Source: a virus
IMG/VR virus record: IMGVR_UViG_3300002835_000049
Location: 1 to 64,000 of that record
Direction: 5' to 3' (one strand)
DNA: 64,000 nt
Part shown: positions 30,579-39,154 of the stretch, piece by piece
Layout of the letters: each line of letters begins with the position of its first letter
How positions within the stretch are numbered: the stretch's first letter is position 1
Notes under the pieces: generated by a model
Told to the model about the DNA's origin: nothing
The model's input: the letters and a program-made list of their open reading frames with translations, nothing else
Database searches by the model: none
Translations under genes and position numbers: made by a program

Positions 30579-31133
30579 TTTCACTTTATCCCAATTTTTA
30601 AAGTCCTCACCATTATCACCAAGTTTTAATGTGGACATTGCTCTATGCCATCCCTCAACAATTTCATACTTACCATACTTATCTTTATGCACAATTATTG
30701 GTTCGTTTTTACCTGTTGGGGTGGCTAGTTCTTTTTGTATTTCCATCCTTTTTTTGTCATCTTTAACAAAATAAGCATCAACCTCACCAAATTCTCTCTC
30801 AATGAAGGAGTTTATATTGTTCTCAACAAAATCTTCAGGGTTAACTTTAATTATTTGTAATTTCCAAGGGCCTTTTAAATAATTATAAATCATTTTACCT
30901 AAAAAAGGTATTGGGTCTCCGTGATATTGTCCCATCACAGTTTTATAACTCTCTTCATCACCACATAAAACATTCGTCACAAATTCTTTTAAGATATATT
31001 CCGGAGTATTTGGAAACTCTTTTTTGAATCTATTATAAAATGATTTACATACTGATGTTGCCGGCTTATAGAGGGGGATTGATTGGATGTCCTCCCATAA
31101 TTTATATTGTTGTTCTGTTATTATTATTTTCAT
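30552..31133 (-). CDS. tagged protein with ParB/sulfiredoxin-like domain, 193 aa
   Basis: The tag is MKIIITEQQYKLWEDIQ. The C-terminal region has EPIIVHKDKYGKYEIVEGWH followed by RAMSTLKLG, the pattern of a ParB-type nuclease fold, where GxHR would be the usual site and here reads GWHRAM. The N-terminal 90 residues are helical. It could be a nuclease or CTP-binding protein carried in the virion. This is inference from the tag and fold. Confidence 0.8.
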   Translation of the reverse strand: MKIIITEQQYKLWEDIQSIPLYKPATSVCKSFYNRFKKEFPNTPEYILKEFVTNVLCGDEESYKTVMGQYHGDPIPFLGKMIYNYLKGPWKLQIIKVNPEDFVENNINSFIEREFGEVDAYFVKDDKKRMEIQKELATPTGKNEPIIVHKDKYGKYEIVEGWHRAMSTLKLGDNGEDFKNWDKVKLRAFVSEK

Positions 31134-31134
31134 A

Positions 31135-31596
31135 TTACATTCTATCTTTTATATCGTCCAACATACTCTCATCAAATTCAACTCCGTGTCTTTCTTGGAA
31201 ATGGTCTAATAATATTCTAATTGGTTCGTAATATCCTTTATTCTGTAATAGTAGATACGCTCCCAAATCAGCTTCCAACTCGTCTTTTTCGTCTCTAGGT
31301 CCATCGTGACCCAACAATACATGAGTAATCTCGTGAGCTTCAATAAATTTTAAAATACTTGTGGCATCCGGTTGTCCCTCCAATATCTGTCCATCAATAA
31401 TGATTAAATTCTTACCAGGAACCATAAATCCAAAACCATATTCTTCAAAAAACCCCTCAACTTGGTTATATAACGGGTCGTTCTCAAATACCACAACAAC
31501 CGTGACTTCATCTAAAAATTCACTGGTATATTCTACTTGAGAATCGTCTTCTTTAATTAACTTTTTATATTGAGATTCTGTAATTATTAATTTCAT
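31135..31596 (-). CDS. tagged HExxH metallopeptidase-like protein, 153 aa
   Basis: The tag is MKLIITESQYKKLIKEDD. A zincin motif at residues 88-92 lies in KFIEAHEITHVLLGHDGP, with DELEADLGAYLLL (about 105-117) offering the third acidic ligand. The fold matches short minimal gluzincin-like proteases. It sits between two other tagged genes, with overlaps of a few nt. A packaged protease injected with DNA is a testable idea. Confidence 0.82.
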   Translation of the reverse strand: MKLIITESQYKKLIKEDDSQVEYTSEFLDEVTVVVVFENDPLYNQVEGFFEEYGFGFMVPGKNLIIIDGQILEGQPDATSILKFIEAHEITHVLLGHDGPRDEKDELEADLGAYLLLQNKGYYEPIRILLDHFQERHGVEFDESMLDDIKDRM

Positions 31597-31985
31597 ATTT
31601 TATGAACCCCCCCCTTAAATGTTGATTGAGCATTTTCACCATATGTTTTATTAAACCATTCTAATATATCATTCTCAAACCACATTGTGTATTGTTTGGC
31701 TCTATTATATATTTTTGTGTTAACATATAATCTATTTGGAGCTTCAGAACCTACTTCACCAACACCAGATTTCCAATCAGATGGTGAATCAATTATTAAA
31801 GTAAAAAATATTTCATTTGTTTTTGGGTCGTAATATCTACGAGTAAGACCTCTTGACGAACTTTTAATTCTATCCATTTTTAAATCCCCAATATTTGGAT
31901 ATCTAATTTTTAAAAATGTATCAAAATCTGGTTTATTGTTTTCAACCAATATTTTATACTGACTTTCTGTTATTCTAATTTTCAT
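31593..31985 (-). CDS. tagged hypothetical protein, 130 aa
   Basis: The tag is MKIRITESQYKILVENN. The body is beta-rich and basic (SSRGLTRRYYDPKTNEIFFT). The gene overlaps the start of the protease gene by 4 nt. No family is recognised. Confidence 0.75.
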   Translation of the reverse strand: MKIRITESQYKILVENNKPDFDTFLKIRYPNIGDLKMDRIKSSSRGLTRRYYDPKTNEIFFTLIIDSPSDWKSGVGEVGSEAPNRLYVNTKIYNRAKQYTMWFENDILEWFNKTYGENAQSTFKGGVHKI

Positions 31986-32033
31986 ATTGATAAATACTTT
32001 GAAATTATGTATCTTTACACAAAACTATAAATT

Positions 32034-32738
32034 ATGATAAAAAATACAACCCCTTACATCGGAAAAATCAGATTAAAATTTGAAAAGTATCCTGAATACA
32101 CCGGAAAATCAAAATTAAACAAAATTCACCTTGATTTAGGTTTCACAAAACTGGTTTCAAGAATCACCCCCAAAAGAGATTTAAGTGGATGGATAGTCAA
32201 TCCGGAATGTGTTTATAAAATTAATAAGTACACTGGTGGTGTTATTAAAGAACACACTTTTGGAGATATAGACGAATATCCCCTACCAAATTCATTCTTA
32301 TCAAAAGAAGGTGATTATATTGGTGATATTGAACGTGGTTGGTGGTATTACAAAAATAATATGGAGGTTTGTAACGAATACCCTAGAGGTGTTGCTAAAA
32401 TAATGAATGAAGTCACTTATGTTAATCATCACTTATTTCCTGAAATAGAAGGTTATCACGGATACACCCATAGAGGTGGTCAAACATTTAAACTTGGTGA
32501 TAGATTATTTGACGCATCTTACGAACCAAAAGAAGAAGATTATGAAGAGTGGGAATGGGCTGGATGGAAACTTGAATATGATAAAAATTTATCTGAAAGT
32601 GACGATTTTGATAAAAAATGGAGGTTAGAATCCGGTATCTCTAGTGTAATCCCATATAAAAAACGAGGTAGTAAAGTTATTGGAACTTTGGAAGATGCTT
32701 TACAAGCCGCTATCAATATGTCAAATGAATTGTCTTAA
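32034..32738 (+). CDS. hypothetical protein, 234 aa
   Basis: An aromatic, beta-rich protein with GDIERGWWYYKNNMEV and GYHGYTHRGGQTFKLGDRLF. This family recurs in Bacteroidota phages without a known role. TATCTTTA at 32010-32017 is a likely promoter element. No tag is present. Confidence 0.78.
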   Translation: MIKNTTPYIGKIRLKFEKYPEYTGKSKLNKIHLDLGFTKLVSRITPKRDLSGWIVNPECVYKINKYTGGVIKEHTFGDIDEYPLPNSFLSKEGDYIGDIERGWWYYKNNMEVCNEYPRGVAKIMNEVTYVNHHLFPEIEGYHGYTHRGGQTFKLGDRLFDASYEPKEEDYEEWEWAGWKLEYDKNLSESDDFDKKWRLESGISSVIPYKKRGSKVIGTLEDALQAAINMSNELS

Positions 32739-32744
32739 AACAAT

Positions 32745-32771
32745 AAACCCCCTTAATTGGGGGGGGGTTTT
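32745..32771. terminator. bidirectional terminator
   Basis: AAACCCCC/GGGGGTTT around TTAATTGG between convergent genes. Confidence 0.85.
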
Positions 32772-32780
32772 ATTTAGTAA

Positions 32781-33284
32781 CTATTCAATGTAATAAAGAT
32801 TATTACCCTCATTACTAACACATTTATACCCTAATTTATCTATATTATTATCAGTTCCATTTAAATTTATTATCACTAAATCCGGTAAATCACAAACATT
32901 TACATCTGAAAAATCTGCATACTCACAATTTATAACCCTCAAAAGTTGAATATTTCTTAGTAATGGTAATATTGAAATGAATCTTTTAGTTATTTCAGAT
33001 GATTTATTTTCAATAATTATATACTCCCGACGCGAGGAGTAATCTACTTCATCAAATAAATTATATTTTTTAAGTATTAACTCATTTTCCTCTTTTCCAA
33101 TATCATAATCGTAATCATCATTGACATCACTGACATCTCGTGATATTGGAGAGTCCATTGTTGTTGTTTGTGTCCAATATCCGGTGTTATTAGGTTGTTC
33201 TTGTTCTGATATAACTCTTCCCCGTTTATACCCAAAAAGGTATTTTATATTTGCGATGTCTTCGTTAATTAATTTTTTATCCAT
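32781..33284 (-). CDS. tagged protein, 167 aa, long-leader form
   Basis: The leader MDKKLINEDIANIKYLFGYK runs into RGRVISEQ. It is nearly identical to that of the next gene upstream, after which the two proteins differ completely. The body has repeated short leucine-rich-like strands (LLRVINCEYADFSDV, LPDLVIINLNG), so the mature part may be a small LRR or beta-helix. Confidence 0.8.
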   Translation of the reverse strand: MDKKLINEDIANIKYLFGYKRGRVISEQEQPNNTGYWTQTTTMDSPISRDVSDVNDDYDYDIGKEENELILKKYNLFDEVDYSSRREYIIIENKSSEITKRFISILPLLRNIQLLRVINCEYADFSDVNVCDLPDLVIINLNGTDNNIDKLGYKCVSNEGNNLYYIE

Positions 33285-33289
33285 TTTTA

Positions 33290-33670
33290 TTAAAAATCTT
33301 CATTAAAATCACCTTCTTCGTAATCAAAATCACCCATTTCAGTACCACCAAATTTTGTTCCATAAGGAATATCGGTTGGATGATGTTCAAACCCTAATTC
33401 TTCTCCGTGTGCACTAGGGTGAAACCCAACACCATGTTTGTGTGTTCCAACAATTTCACCAGTGTCAGAATGTTTTACCAATCTTGAAGGTCGTTTTTTT
33501 TCAGTATTAAAATTTACTTTTTCCGTATCCCATAAATCTTCATCTAATTCAGTATCTAAATAACCTTCAGTGGTGTAATCATAATCTTGTTCTGAAATAA
33601 CTCTTCCAGCTTTATACCCAAAAAGATATTTCATATTAGCAATATCTTCATTAATTAATTTCTTATCCAT
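33290..33670 (-). CDS. tagged protein, 126 aa, long-leader form
   Basis: Start at Met 33670 gives the same leader as the neighbour with two substitutions (Ile to Met, Arg to Ala), ending RVISEQD. The body contains LVKHSDTGEIVGTHKHGVGF and HPSAHGEELGFEHHP, rich in His and Gly, and an acidic tail. A metal-binding role is possible. The extra 9 codons of the longer frame do not resemble the leader family. Confidence 0.8.
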   Translation of the reverse strand: MDKKLINEDIANMKYLFGYKAGRVISEQDYDYTTEGYLDTELDEDLWDTEKVNFNTEKKRPSRLVKHSDTGEIVGTHKHGVGFHPSAHGEELGFEHHPTDIPYGTKFGGTEMGDFDYEEGDFNEDF

Positions 33671-33703
33671 TTTAATTGTTTTTATTATAAATATCAAAAT
33701 ATT

Positions 33704-34363
33704 TTAAATATACTTGAACGTATACCCTTTTACTTGATTCCTTTTACCATTAGCAACCATACTAGCTTTACTACCATCATTTTTCGGACATAACCCAACA
33801 CTCCTACAAGCCTCTGAGATTGAATGGTAAATACCAATAATTTCTTTAGTATTATAATTTAATAATAAAGTTTTTTTTGCTTGACCTGATTTAATTGTTC
33901 TTAATGATTGTTTATGTTTTTCTTCCTCAGACCTTTTTTGACCAGTTAAAGATTTACTTCTTTTTAATCTGGTTTCTTCCGATGGTGATTTACCAAAATT
34001 GGGGTTTTTATTCCCTAATTTAGATTGTCTCATTTTTTCTTTAGTGTCGTCAGACATAATATAATTCCATATACCGTCACCACCATCCGTCATATTACAT
34101 AAAATCCCAGTACTCAAATCTTTTCTACCGTATAATTTAATAAACTCTTGTTCTTTTTCCGAAGCTTGATTTTTAGTTAAATTTTCTAAAATAATCTCAA
34201 TTTCAATATCAGATTTATTAAAAATTTTACACCAAATTTCATTACGTCTGTCAGGTTCGGTTTGATATGCTCTCGCATAATTTTTTTTATTACCAATACC
34301 AATGTAAAAAGGTTCATTCTTGTCTAGTCTAACGTGTCTATAAACATACCAATTATTTTCCAT
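33704..34363 (-). CDS. GIY-YIG-type endonuclease with NUMOD repeats, 219 aa
   Basis: The N-terminal WYVYRHVRLDKNEPFYIGIG is a GIY-YIG variant in which the first motif is YVYRH. Catalytic-type Arg and Glu follow in YARAY and ASEKEQEFIKLYG. SKLGNKNPNFGKSPSEETR and similar copies are NUMOD3, and the C-terminal IGIYHSISEACRSVGL is a NUMOD1-type DNA-binding unit. This is the usual plan of free-standing homing endonucleases in phages. Confidence 0.87.
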   Translation of the reverse strand: MENNWYVYRHVRLDKNEPFYIGIGNKKNYARAYQTEPDRRNEIWCKIFNKSDIEIEIILENLTKNQASEKEQEFIKLYGRKDLSTGILCNMTDGGDGIWNYIMSDDTKEKMRQSKLGNKNPNFGKSPSEETRLKRSKSLTGQKRSEEEKHKQSLRTIKSGQAKKTLLLNYNTKEIIGIYHSISEACRSVGLCPKNDGSKASMVANGKRNQVKGYTFKYI

Positions 34364-34490
34364 CATACTTTTTTATTTCGTTAAGTATTAATTTTTCAAC
34401 CCAATCATTTAATTTAATAGAATTATCTTTACAATAATCTTTTAATTTTTGGTGGGTTTCTTTACTAATTATTAAAGTTTTTCTTTCCAT
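34353..34490 (-). CDS. small ribbon-helix-helix-like protein, 45 aa
   Basis: From Met 34490 the product is MERKTLIISKETHQKLKDYC then KDNSIKLNDWVEKLI, a beta-strand followed by two helices like the Arc/MetJ fold. It overlaps the start of the endonuclease gene by 11 nt and could regulate it. The longer frame begins with a low-complexity hydrophobic stretch overlapping the endolysin end. Confidence 0.65.
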   Translation of the reverse strand: MERKTLIISKETHQKLKDYCKDNSIKLNDWVEKLILNEIKKYDGK

Positions 34491-34539
34491 AATAATAAAT
34501 ATCATGGAAATATAAAAAAGTATAAAAAAGTATAAAAAA

Positions 34540-35355
34540 TTACGACAATAATTTATAAAATTCATTAAAATGTTTCAATCTATCCTCAATCCCTATTACC
34601 CCCCCATTTACACATCTTGTAACACTTTTCACTATTTCTCTTGACGAACCACCATCACATTTTTTAATACAATTTTTACTAAAGAACCAAGACGCTGACA
34701 ATAATGGGTATTTTTCAGCAACTAATTCTGGATGTGAAACTAAATCAACACCGATTGATTTACCGAATGCAATATAATTGTCTTTACCTGTCAACTGGAT
34801 AAAACCTTTACCTGAAAATTTATATCCCTCCTTTGTTGATTCATTACCATTACCCATTCTACCACCATATACTTTTGATGCAATTTTTTCAGGGTTTTTA
34901 GCGTAAGATTCTGATAAGTTACCAGGAAAATATTTTGGAAAGGTTTTTTTAAGACCTTCAGCTGAATAATTTAAATTTTCTTTCACTATTTTAAATCCAC
35001 CCGATTCGTGACTACATTGAGATAAGAAATGAGACAACCTTAATGGGGTATTAATTTTGAATTTTTCAACAACTTCAGGAATTTGAGCAATAACCGAATC
35101 CGGAACATGACCTTTTAATTTATCCAATTTTAATCCCCCTGAAGATGGAATTACAACATCCTCTTTTATCACTTTAGGAAACATCTTATTCCAAGTTCCA
35201 TCTCCAACAATTCCGTCAGCGGTTAACCCGTTTTTGGTTTGCCATTCTTTAACCAATTTCTCTGTTCCTGGACCAAATGACCCATCAGAAGTGGTACCTA
35301 ATTTTGTTTGTAGTTTTTTTACATCGTCACCTACTGACCCTATTTTTAATAACAT
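34540..35355 (-). CDS. endolysin: PG-binding domain plus GH19 lysozyme
   Basis: Residues 1-60 form a PG_binding_1 domain (VKKLQTKLGTTSDGSFGPGT and GIVGDGTWNKMF). Residues about 100-271 form a GH19 chitinase/lysozyme domain with LSQCSHESGGF (Glu117 as acid), AEGLKKTFPKYF and SGKGFIQLTGKDNY. It would cut peptidoglycan glycan strands at lysis, released through the holin. No signal peptide or tag is present, which sets it apart from the tagged lysozyme at 40600. Confidence 0.93.
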   Translation of the reverse strand: MLLKIGSVGDDVKKLQTKLGTTSDGSFGPGTEKLVKEWQTKNGLTADGIVGDGTWNKMFPKVIKEDVVIPSSGGLKLDKLKGHVPDSVIAQIPEVVEKFKINTPLRLSHFLSQCSHESGGFKIVKENLNYSAEGLKKTFPKYFPGNLSESYAKNPEKIASKVYGGRMGNGNESTKEGYKFSGKGFIQLTGKDNYIAFGKSIGVDLVSHPELVAEKYPLLSASWFFSKNCIKKCDGGSSREIVKSVTRCVNGGVIGIEDRLKHFNEFYKLLS

Positions 35356-35399
35356 AATATATAATTAAATGATGTTTATTTAATTATAAATATCGTTTA

Positions 35400-35458
35400 A
35401 TTATTTATTCTTCGTGTGTTTATTAGTTTTTGGTGTTGTGTGTTTATTAGTTTTTGAT
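35400..35458. repeat. short tandem repeat
   Basis: GTGTGTTTATTAGTTTTTG occurs twice in direct order upstream of the endolysin end region, separated by a few bases. No gene is seen here. Confidence 0.6.
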
Positions 35459-35460
35459 GT

Positions 35461-35493
35461 AAAAAAAAAGATTACACTTTACGTGTAACCTTT
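35461..35493 (-). terminator. terminator overlapping a stop codon
   Basis: GGTTACAC/GTGTAATC on the minus strand around GTAAA, followed by nine Ts. Confidence 0.8.
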
Positions 35494-35645
35494 TTAACTG
35501 TAACTCTCGGACTCTTACTTTTTATTTCAACTTCATAAGGACCAAACTTATTCTTGGAGGTATCGTATCTCCAAATAATTGTTTCATCGGGGTCGTCAAA
35601 AACTTGTTCCCACTTTTTTCCTAATTCTTTTATAACTTTACTCAT
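35472..35645 (-). CDS. small basic protein, 57 aa
   Basis: From Met 35645: MSKVIKELGKKWEQVFDDPD, ending in basic beta strands (VEIKSKSPRVTVKKVTRKV). Its 3' end forms the terminator stem. The longer frame to 35711 adds an unconvincing start. Unknown function. Confidence 0.65.
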   Translation of the reverse strand: MSKVIKELGKKWEQVFDDPDETIIWRYDTSKNKFGPYEVEIKSKSPRVTVKKVTRKV

Positions 35646-35790
35646 AGGCCAAAGGTAATAAATTATTTTATAATTACCAAATGAACTTGGAGGAAATTCC
35701 GCCAAGTTCAATTAATATATACTTATTGGTAATAATTACACTATATTCAGATATGTTTTACTTTTTAAATCATCCATTTATATTTATAAT

Positions 35791-35973
35791 ATGAACGACA
35801 CAGAAAAAGCCCAAAGATACAACCAGTTAACTTATAATTTTGATAAGCTGGCAAATGAAATTTCATCAATTAAAGGTGAGAGTATTGATTTAAATCCACA
35901 ACAATTAACAAAGATTAGACAACTTCAAGAACAACAACAAAGGTTGATGGCTGAACTACAAAGATTAATGTAG
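35791..35973 (+). CDS. small coiled-coil protein, 60 aa
   Basis: MNDTEKAQRYNQLTYNFDKL is followed by a Gln-rich heptad helix (RQLQEQQQRLMAELQRLM). Probably oligomeric. Unrecognised. Confidence 0.65.
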   Translation: MNDTEKAQRYNQLTYNFDKLANEISSIKGESIDLNPQQLTKIRQLQEQQQRLMAELQRLM

Positions 35974-36004
35974 AAAATTTTAGTAAATTAAGATATTTAT
36001 TGTT

Positions 36005-36244
36005 ATGGAAAAGATAATTAAATTAACCGAAAAAGATTTAACAGAAATTGTTAAACGAGTTATTTCTGAACAAAATGATAATTTTAATCCCGATAGATTA
36101 TATAGAAAAGAATCTATGATTGGTAGAATTAAAAGAGGTCCAAAATTTATTCACAAATATGTCAAAACATTACCCGACTTAAAAAAAGAAGGTTCTGATG
36201 AAGTATGGACTAAAATACCTCAAGTAGTTTGGCAAAACATATAA
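36005..36244 (+). CDS. small tagged protein, 79 aa
   Basis: The leader MEKIIKLTEKDLTEIVKRVI ends in SEQ, the same type as MAKIIKLTESELKDIIKLIM-TEQ at 55649. The mature part (about 24-79) is small and basic. It stands alone before a terminator. It may be a peptide packaged in the head. Confidence 0.75.
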   Translation: MEKIIKLTEKDLTEIVKRVISEQNDNFNPDRLYRKESMIGRIKRGPKFIHKYVKTLPDLKKEGSDEVWTKIPQVVWQNI

Positions 36245-36249
36245 AAAAC

Positions 36250-36279
36250 AAACCCCCTCTGAAAAGAAGGGGTTTTTTA
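36250..36279. terminator. bidirectional terminator
   Basis: The same AACCCC-TCTGAAAAGAA-GGGGTT core as at 1063-1086, between convergent genes. Confidence 0.85.
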
Positions 36280-36981
36280 TTATACAAACTCTAATTCGTT
36301 TGTTTCCGGATTCCAATCAACTGTCATTGGTTTTTGAGTGTAAGTATATCTTTCATTCAAAACAGAAGAGTTAAAGTGATGAGTATCCCCTTTTCTAACA
36401 TAACCATATCCGGTGTGGATATGACCTACATTATGAAGTTTAACATTAAGAACTTCCAATCTTTCCGCCATTAACTCACATCCCAAGTTTTCACTTCTTC
36501 TACCATCAACGGTATCTAAAATACCAAATGCCGGTCCGTGAGTAAGTAAGATATCGGTATCATCAGGGATTGCTTCCCATTTGGTAGATAATCCTGGACC
36601 ATTTTTAGGTAAGTTAAACGCCCAACCGTGAAATTCTGGTTGCCAAGGAGCTCCATAGATTTTTACTTCTCTTTCATCCCCAATTTTAACTTTAACCTCA
36701 CTATCTTGAAGGTAAGTAATTCCACTGTAGAATTCCAAAATCTCTTTCACCTTATCAACATTGTCTTGGAATCCCCAATCGTGGTTTCCAGCAATGAATA
36801 TCTTGTGAGTATAACCTTCAATTTTGTTGAACCATTTACAGAACTCTCTGATTTCGTGTTCGTAACCCATAGATGTTAAATCACCACTATGTAGTAAGAT
36901 ATCACCACCAGGTAAATCCAATGTGATTTGTTTGTGTTTATTGTGAGTGTCCGACAAAAGTGTCATTCTAATATTTCCCAT
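36280..36981 (-). CDS. calcineurin-like metallophosphoesterase, 233 aa
   Basis: Metal-binding motifs are in order: SDTHNKH (Asp11, His13), HSGDLTS (Asp34), AGNHDWG (Asn66, His67), LLTHGPAFGILD and VGHIHTGYG. This is a complete active site of the class III YfcE/MPPED type. The substrate is unknown. RNA or nucleotide phosphodiesters are possible. Confidence 0.93.
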   Translation of the reverse strand: MGNIRMTLLSDTHNKHKQITLDLPGGDILLHSGDLTSMGYEHEIREFCKWFNKIEGYTHKIFIAGNHDWGFQDNVDKVKEILEFYSGITYLQDSEVKVKIGDEREVKIYGAPWQPEFHGWAFNLPKNGPGLSTKWEAIPDDTDILLTHGPAFGILDTVDGRRSENLGCELMAERLEVLNVKLHNVGHIHTGYGYVRKGDTHHFNSSVLNERYTYTQKPMTVDWNPETNELEFV

Positions 36982-37018
36982 TATTTCTATTTTTTTTTAC
37001 AAAGATAATAAATTAATA

Positions 37019-37231
37019 TTATTCTTTGTCATAATCTTTACTAAATTCTTCATCTTCTAATCCGTCCATTAATGTGACATCCCAATCTGATATATCATCA
37101 TCAAAATCAAATCCACTAAATTCCTCACCTTTATAATCAGGATGATTTTTTTGCATATAATCAATTCCCGACACCCATAATAATGAGATGACCGTAACCA
37201 CCAAAAACATAACTAAATAAACTATCCACAT
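37019..37231 (-). CDS. single-pass membrane protein, 70 aa
   Basis: A transmembrane helix (WIVYLVMFLVVTVISLLWV) at the very N-terminus is followed by an acidic cytoplasmic or periplasmic tail. It follows its upstream gene by 4 nt. Confidence 0.72.
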   Translation of the reverse strand: MWIVYLVMFLVVTVISLLWVSGIDYMQKNHPDYKGEEFSGFDFDDDISDWDVTLMDGLEDEEFSKDYDKE

Positions 37232-37235
37232 ATTT

Positions 37236-37496
37236 TTAAAATTTAGATTCTCTTTGTAATATAATCCCTTTAACTATTTTATTTTTTTTCAAAGGTGTAT
37301 CCTCTTCGGTTATTTCGTGGGGACCGTAATAAGATTCATTATTAACATTTAAATCTATTGTACTAATTTCAGGAACTCCTCCTTCGGTATATTTTATTTT
37401 TATATCCGCATATCCACCTTCGTAACCTCTAACAAGGACAACAATAGATTTATCTTTAATACCGTTTAAAACATTAATTAATTCTTCTACTGTCAT
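37236..37496 (-). CDS. hypothetical protein, 86 aa
   Basis: MTVEELINVLNGIKDKSIVV leads into VRGYEGGYADI and a beta-rich rest. The same pattern occurs in small Bacteroidota phage proteins of unknown role. Its ATG overlaps the stop of the next gene upstream. Confidence 0.75.
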   Translation of the reverse strand: MTVEELINVLNGIKDKSIVVLVRGYEGGYADIKIKYTEGGVPEISTIDLNVNNESYYGPHEITEEDTPLKKNKIVKGIILQRESKF

Positions 37497-37666
37497 ACCC
37501 CATGTTTTTTTATTCTTAATTCTGTATATCGTTCATCATCACCAGGTTGTGTATAACCCTGCGTTAGAATATATTCTAAATTGATTAACTCTTGATATTC
37601 CTCCAAGGTTAAATTTCCTCGGAGTTCTTCTGACACTTTATCCCAAATTTCTTTAAATGTCCTCAT
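37493..37666 (-). CDS. hypothetical protein, 57 aa
   Basis: MRTFKEIWDKVSEELRGNLT continues with LEEYQELINLEYIL and ends KKHGV. It is helical. The start overlaps the GIY-YIG stop by 4 nt and the stop overlaps the next start, so the endonuclease sits inside a coupled unit. Confidence 0.7.
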   Translation of the reverse strand: MRTFKEIWDKVSEELRGNLTLEEYQELINLEYILTQGYTQPGDDERYTELRIKKHGV

Positions 37667-38355
37667 AGTTTAAATTTAAAAATAAAACCACCGGCTGTTT
37701 TTTTTTTATTGTGCAAATTACCTGATATTGAGGTTCTACTTATTCCTAACTCAATAGACGCTGTTTTAGTGCTATCCCATTCCTTGATAAATTCATCGTC
37801 TTCTGTATATTGTAAAATTGGTTTAAATTGTTGTGGAGCGGGTTTTCCAAATCTTATAGAATGGTTTGTTTTATAAAACTCTTTCATTTTACTTGCAGCG
37901 TTTTCACTTCTTTTTTTTCTTTCTTCATCGGTTAAACTATCCCAATATTTTTTAACACCTTCTCGTCGTTTTTCTTTTTCTTTTTCAGCGTTTTCACCGT
38001 GAAGTTCATCGTAGGTTTTATCTTTAAAAAATTCTTGTATTTTGGTTTTACTTTTTTCCGTATGGTGTTTTTTAAATCCTTCTCCACCATCCGTTAGATT
38101 ACATAACGAACCCGTTTTATTCGATATTTTACCATAAAGTTTTATTAATTCCTCTTCTTTTTCACAAGCTTCCTCCCAACTGATATTATCGAACAAAATA
38201 TCTACAATATATTCAGTTTTTTTTATTATTTTATACCAAAGATAATTTCTTTTATATGTGACATAAGCTCGTTTATAGTTATCTAAATGAGAACCAATAC
38301 CGATGTAAAAAATTTCATTATTATCTAATCTTGTGTGTTTATATACGTAAGCCAT
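37663..38355 (-). CDS. GIY-YIG-type endonuclease with NUMOD1, 230 aa
   Basis: AYVYKHTRLDNNEIFYIGIG parallels the protein at 34363, with YKRAY and ACEKEEELIKLYGK following. The middle is Lys/Glu rich (KEKEKRREGVKKYWDSL), and the end is a NUMOD1 unit (STKTASIELGISRTSISGN). The two genes are homologs at separate sites, as expected of mobile endonucleases. Confidence 0.86.
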   Translation of the reverse strand: MAYVYKHTRLDNNEIFYIGIGSHLDNYKRAYVTYKRNYLWYKIIKKTEYIVDILFDNISWEEACEKEEELIKLYGKISNKTGSLCNLTDGGEGFKKHHTEKSKTKIQEFFKDKTYDELHGENAEKEKEKRREGVKKYWDSLTDEERKKRSENAASKMKEFYKTNHSIRFGKPAPQQFKPILQYTEDDEFIKEWDSTKTASIELGISRTSISGNLHNKKKTAGGFIFKFKL

Positions 38356-38420
38356 TTATAGTTTTTACTATAAATGGTTTGGAAATATTGAAAAGTGGTG
38401 GATTTATTAAAAAATCTCAA

Positions 38421-39056
38421 CTAATTCCACCATTTTTCAATTTCTGACTCCATTATTTTGAATAATAATTTTCTTGCTCTGTCGTGATTTATGTGACCAA
38501 TATTCATTGCGATTATTTGTTTATCTTCCTCACGACCTTCTCTACCAAAAACACCTTCACCATTTAACACTCTTTTGTAAATTAATGGATATTTTTTGAA
38601 GTAATCATCAAAATTTTCTTCTAATAAACGTGATTCCCAAGATGAATAACCCGGTTTTTCCGGCAAATCCTCAAACCAGTGTTTAGTGTTATGATAATCG
38701 GTGTATTCCGTCGAATAAAACTCATCTTGAACCAACCCCATTAATTTTACACACAATCTCATTCTTTTAGCGTCTTGTTGTGCTCTGGTATGTAAGTCTC
38801 TACGACCGATATAATTCGCTTGAGCAGAGATTTTATGTTTCATTATCTCAAAAATATAATGACTATCCCAATTTCTATCTTTCCATATGATTGGGAGCCA
38901 ATAAATTAGGTTTTTTACACCAAATTTAATATATTTGTGGTAATATTTACCATCGTGATTCCACCACGCTGGAATGTATCGTAATTTTTTAACAATCCAC
39001 GATTCTTTTTCTCTTTCTTCAGACCATTGGTCAAATATGTCTTTTTCTGGTTCCAT
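38421..39056 (-). CDS. conserved phage protein, 211 aa
   Basis: Trp- and Tyr-rich (RYIPAWWNHDGKYYHKYIKF) with RRDLHTRAQQDAKRMRLCVK and IAMNIGHINHDRARKLLF. This family is widespread in large Bacteroidota phages, and its role is unknown. Promoter-like TATCTTTG lies at 39069-39076. Confidence 0.8.
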   Translation of the reverse strand: MEPEKDIFDQWSEEREKESWIVKKLRYIPAWWNHDGKYYHKYIKFGVKNLIYWLPIIWKDRNWDSHYIFEIMKHKISAQANYIGRRDLHTRAQQDAKRMRLCVKLMGLVQDEFYSTEYTDYHNTKHWFEDLPEKPGYSSWESRLLEENFDDYFKKYPLIYKRVLNGEGVFGREGREEDKQIIAMNIGHINHDRARKLLFKIMESEIEKWWN

Positions 39057-39154
39057 TTCTTTTTTTTACAAAGATAGTCAATTATTTTATATAAAAAAAT
39101 GGATTGATAAAAAATAAATTGAATTTCCTCATTTTTTTATTTATATTTATTAAT

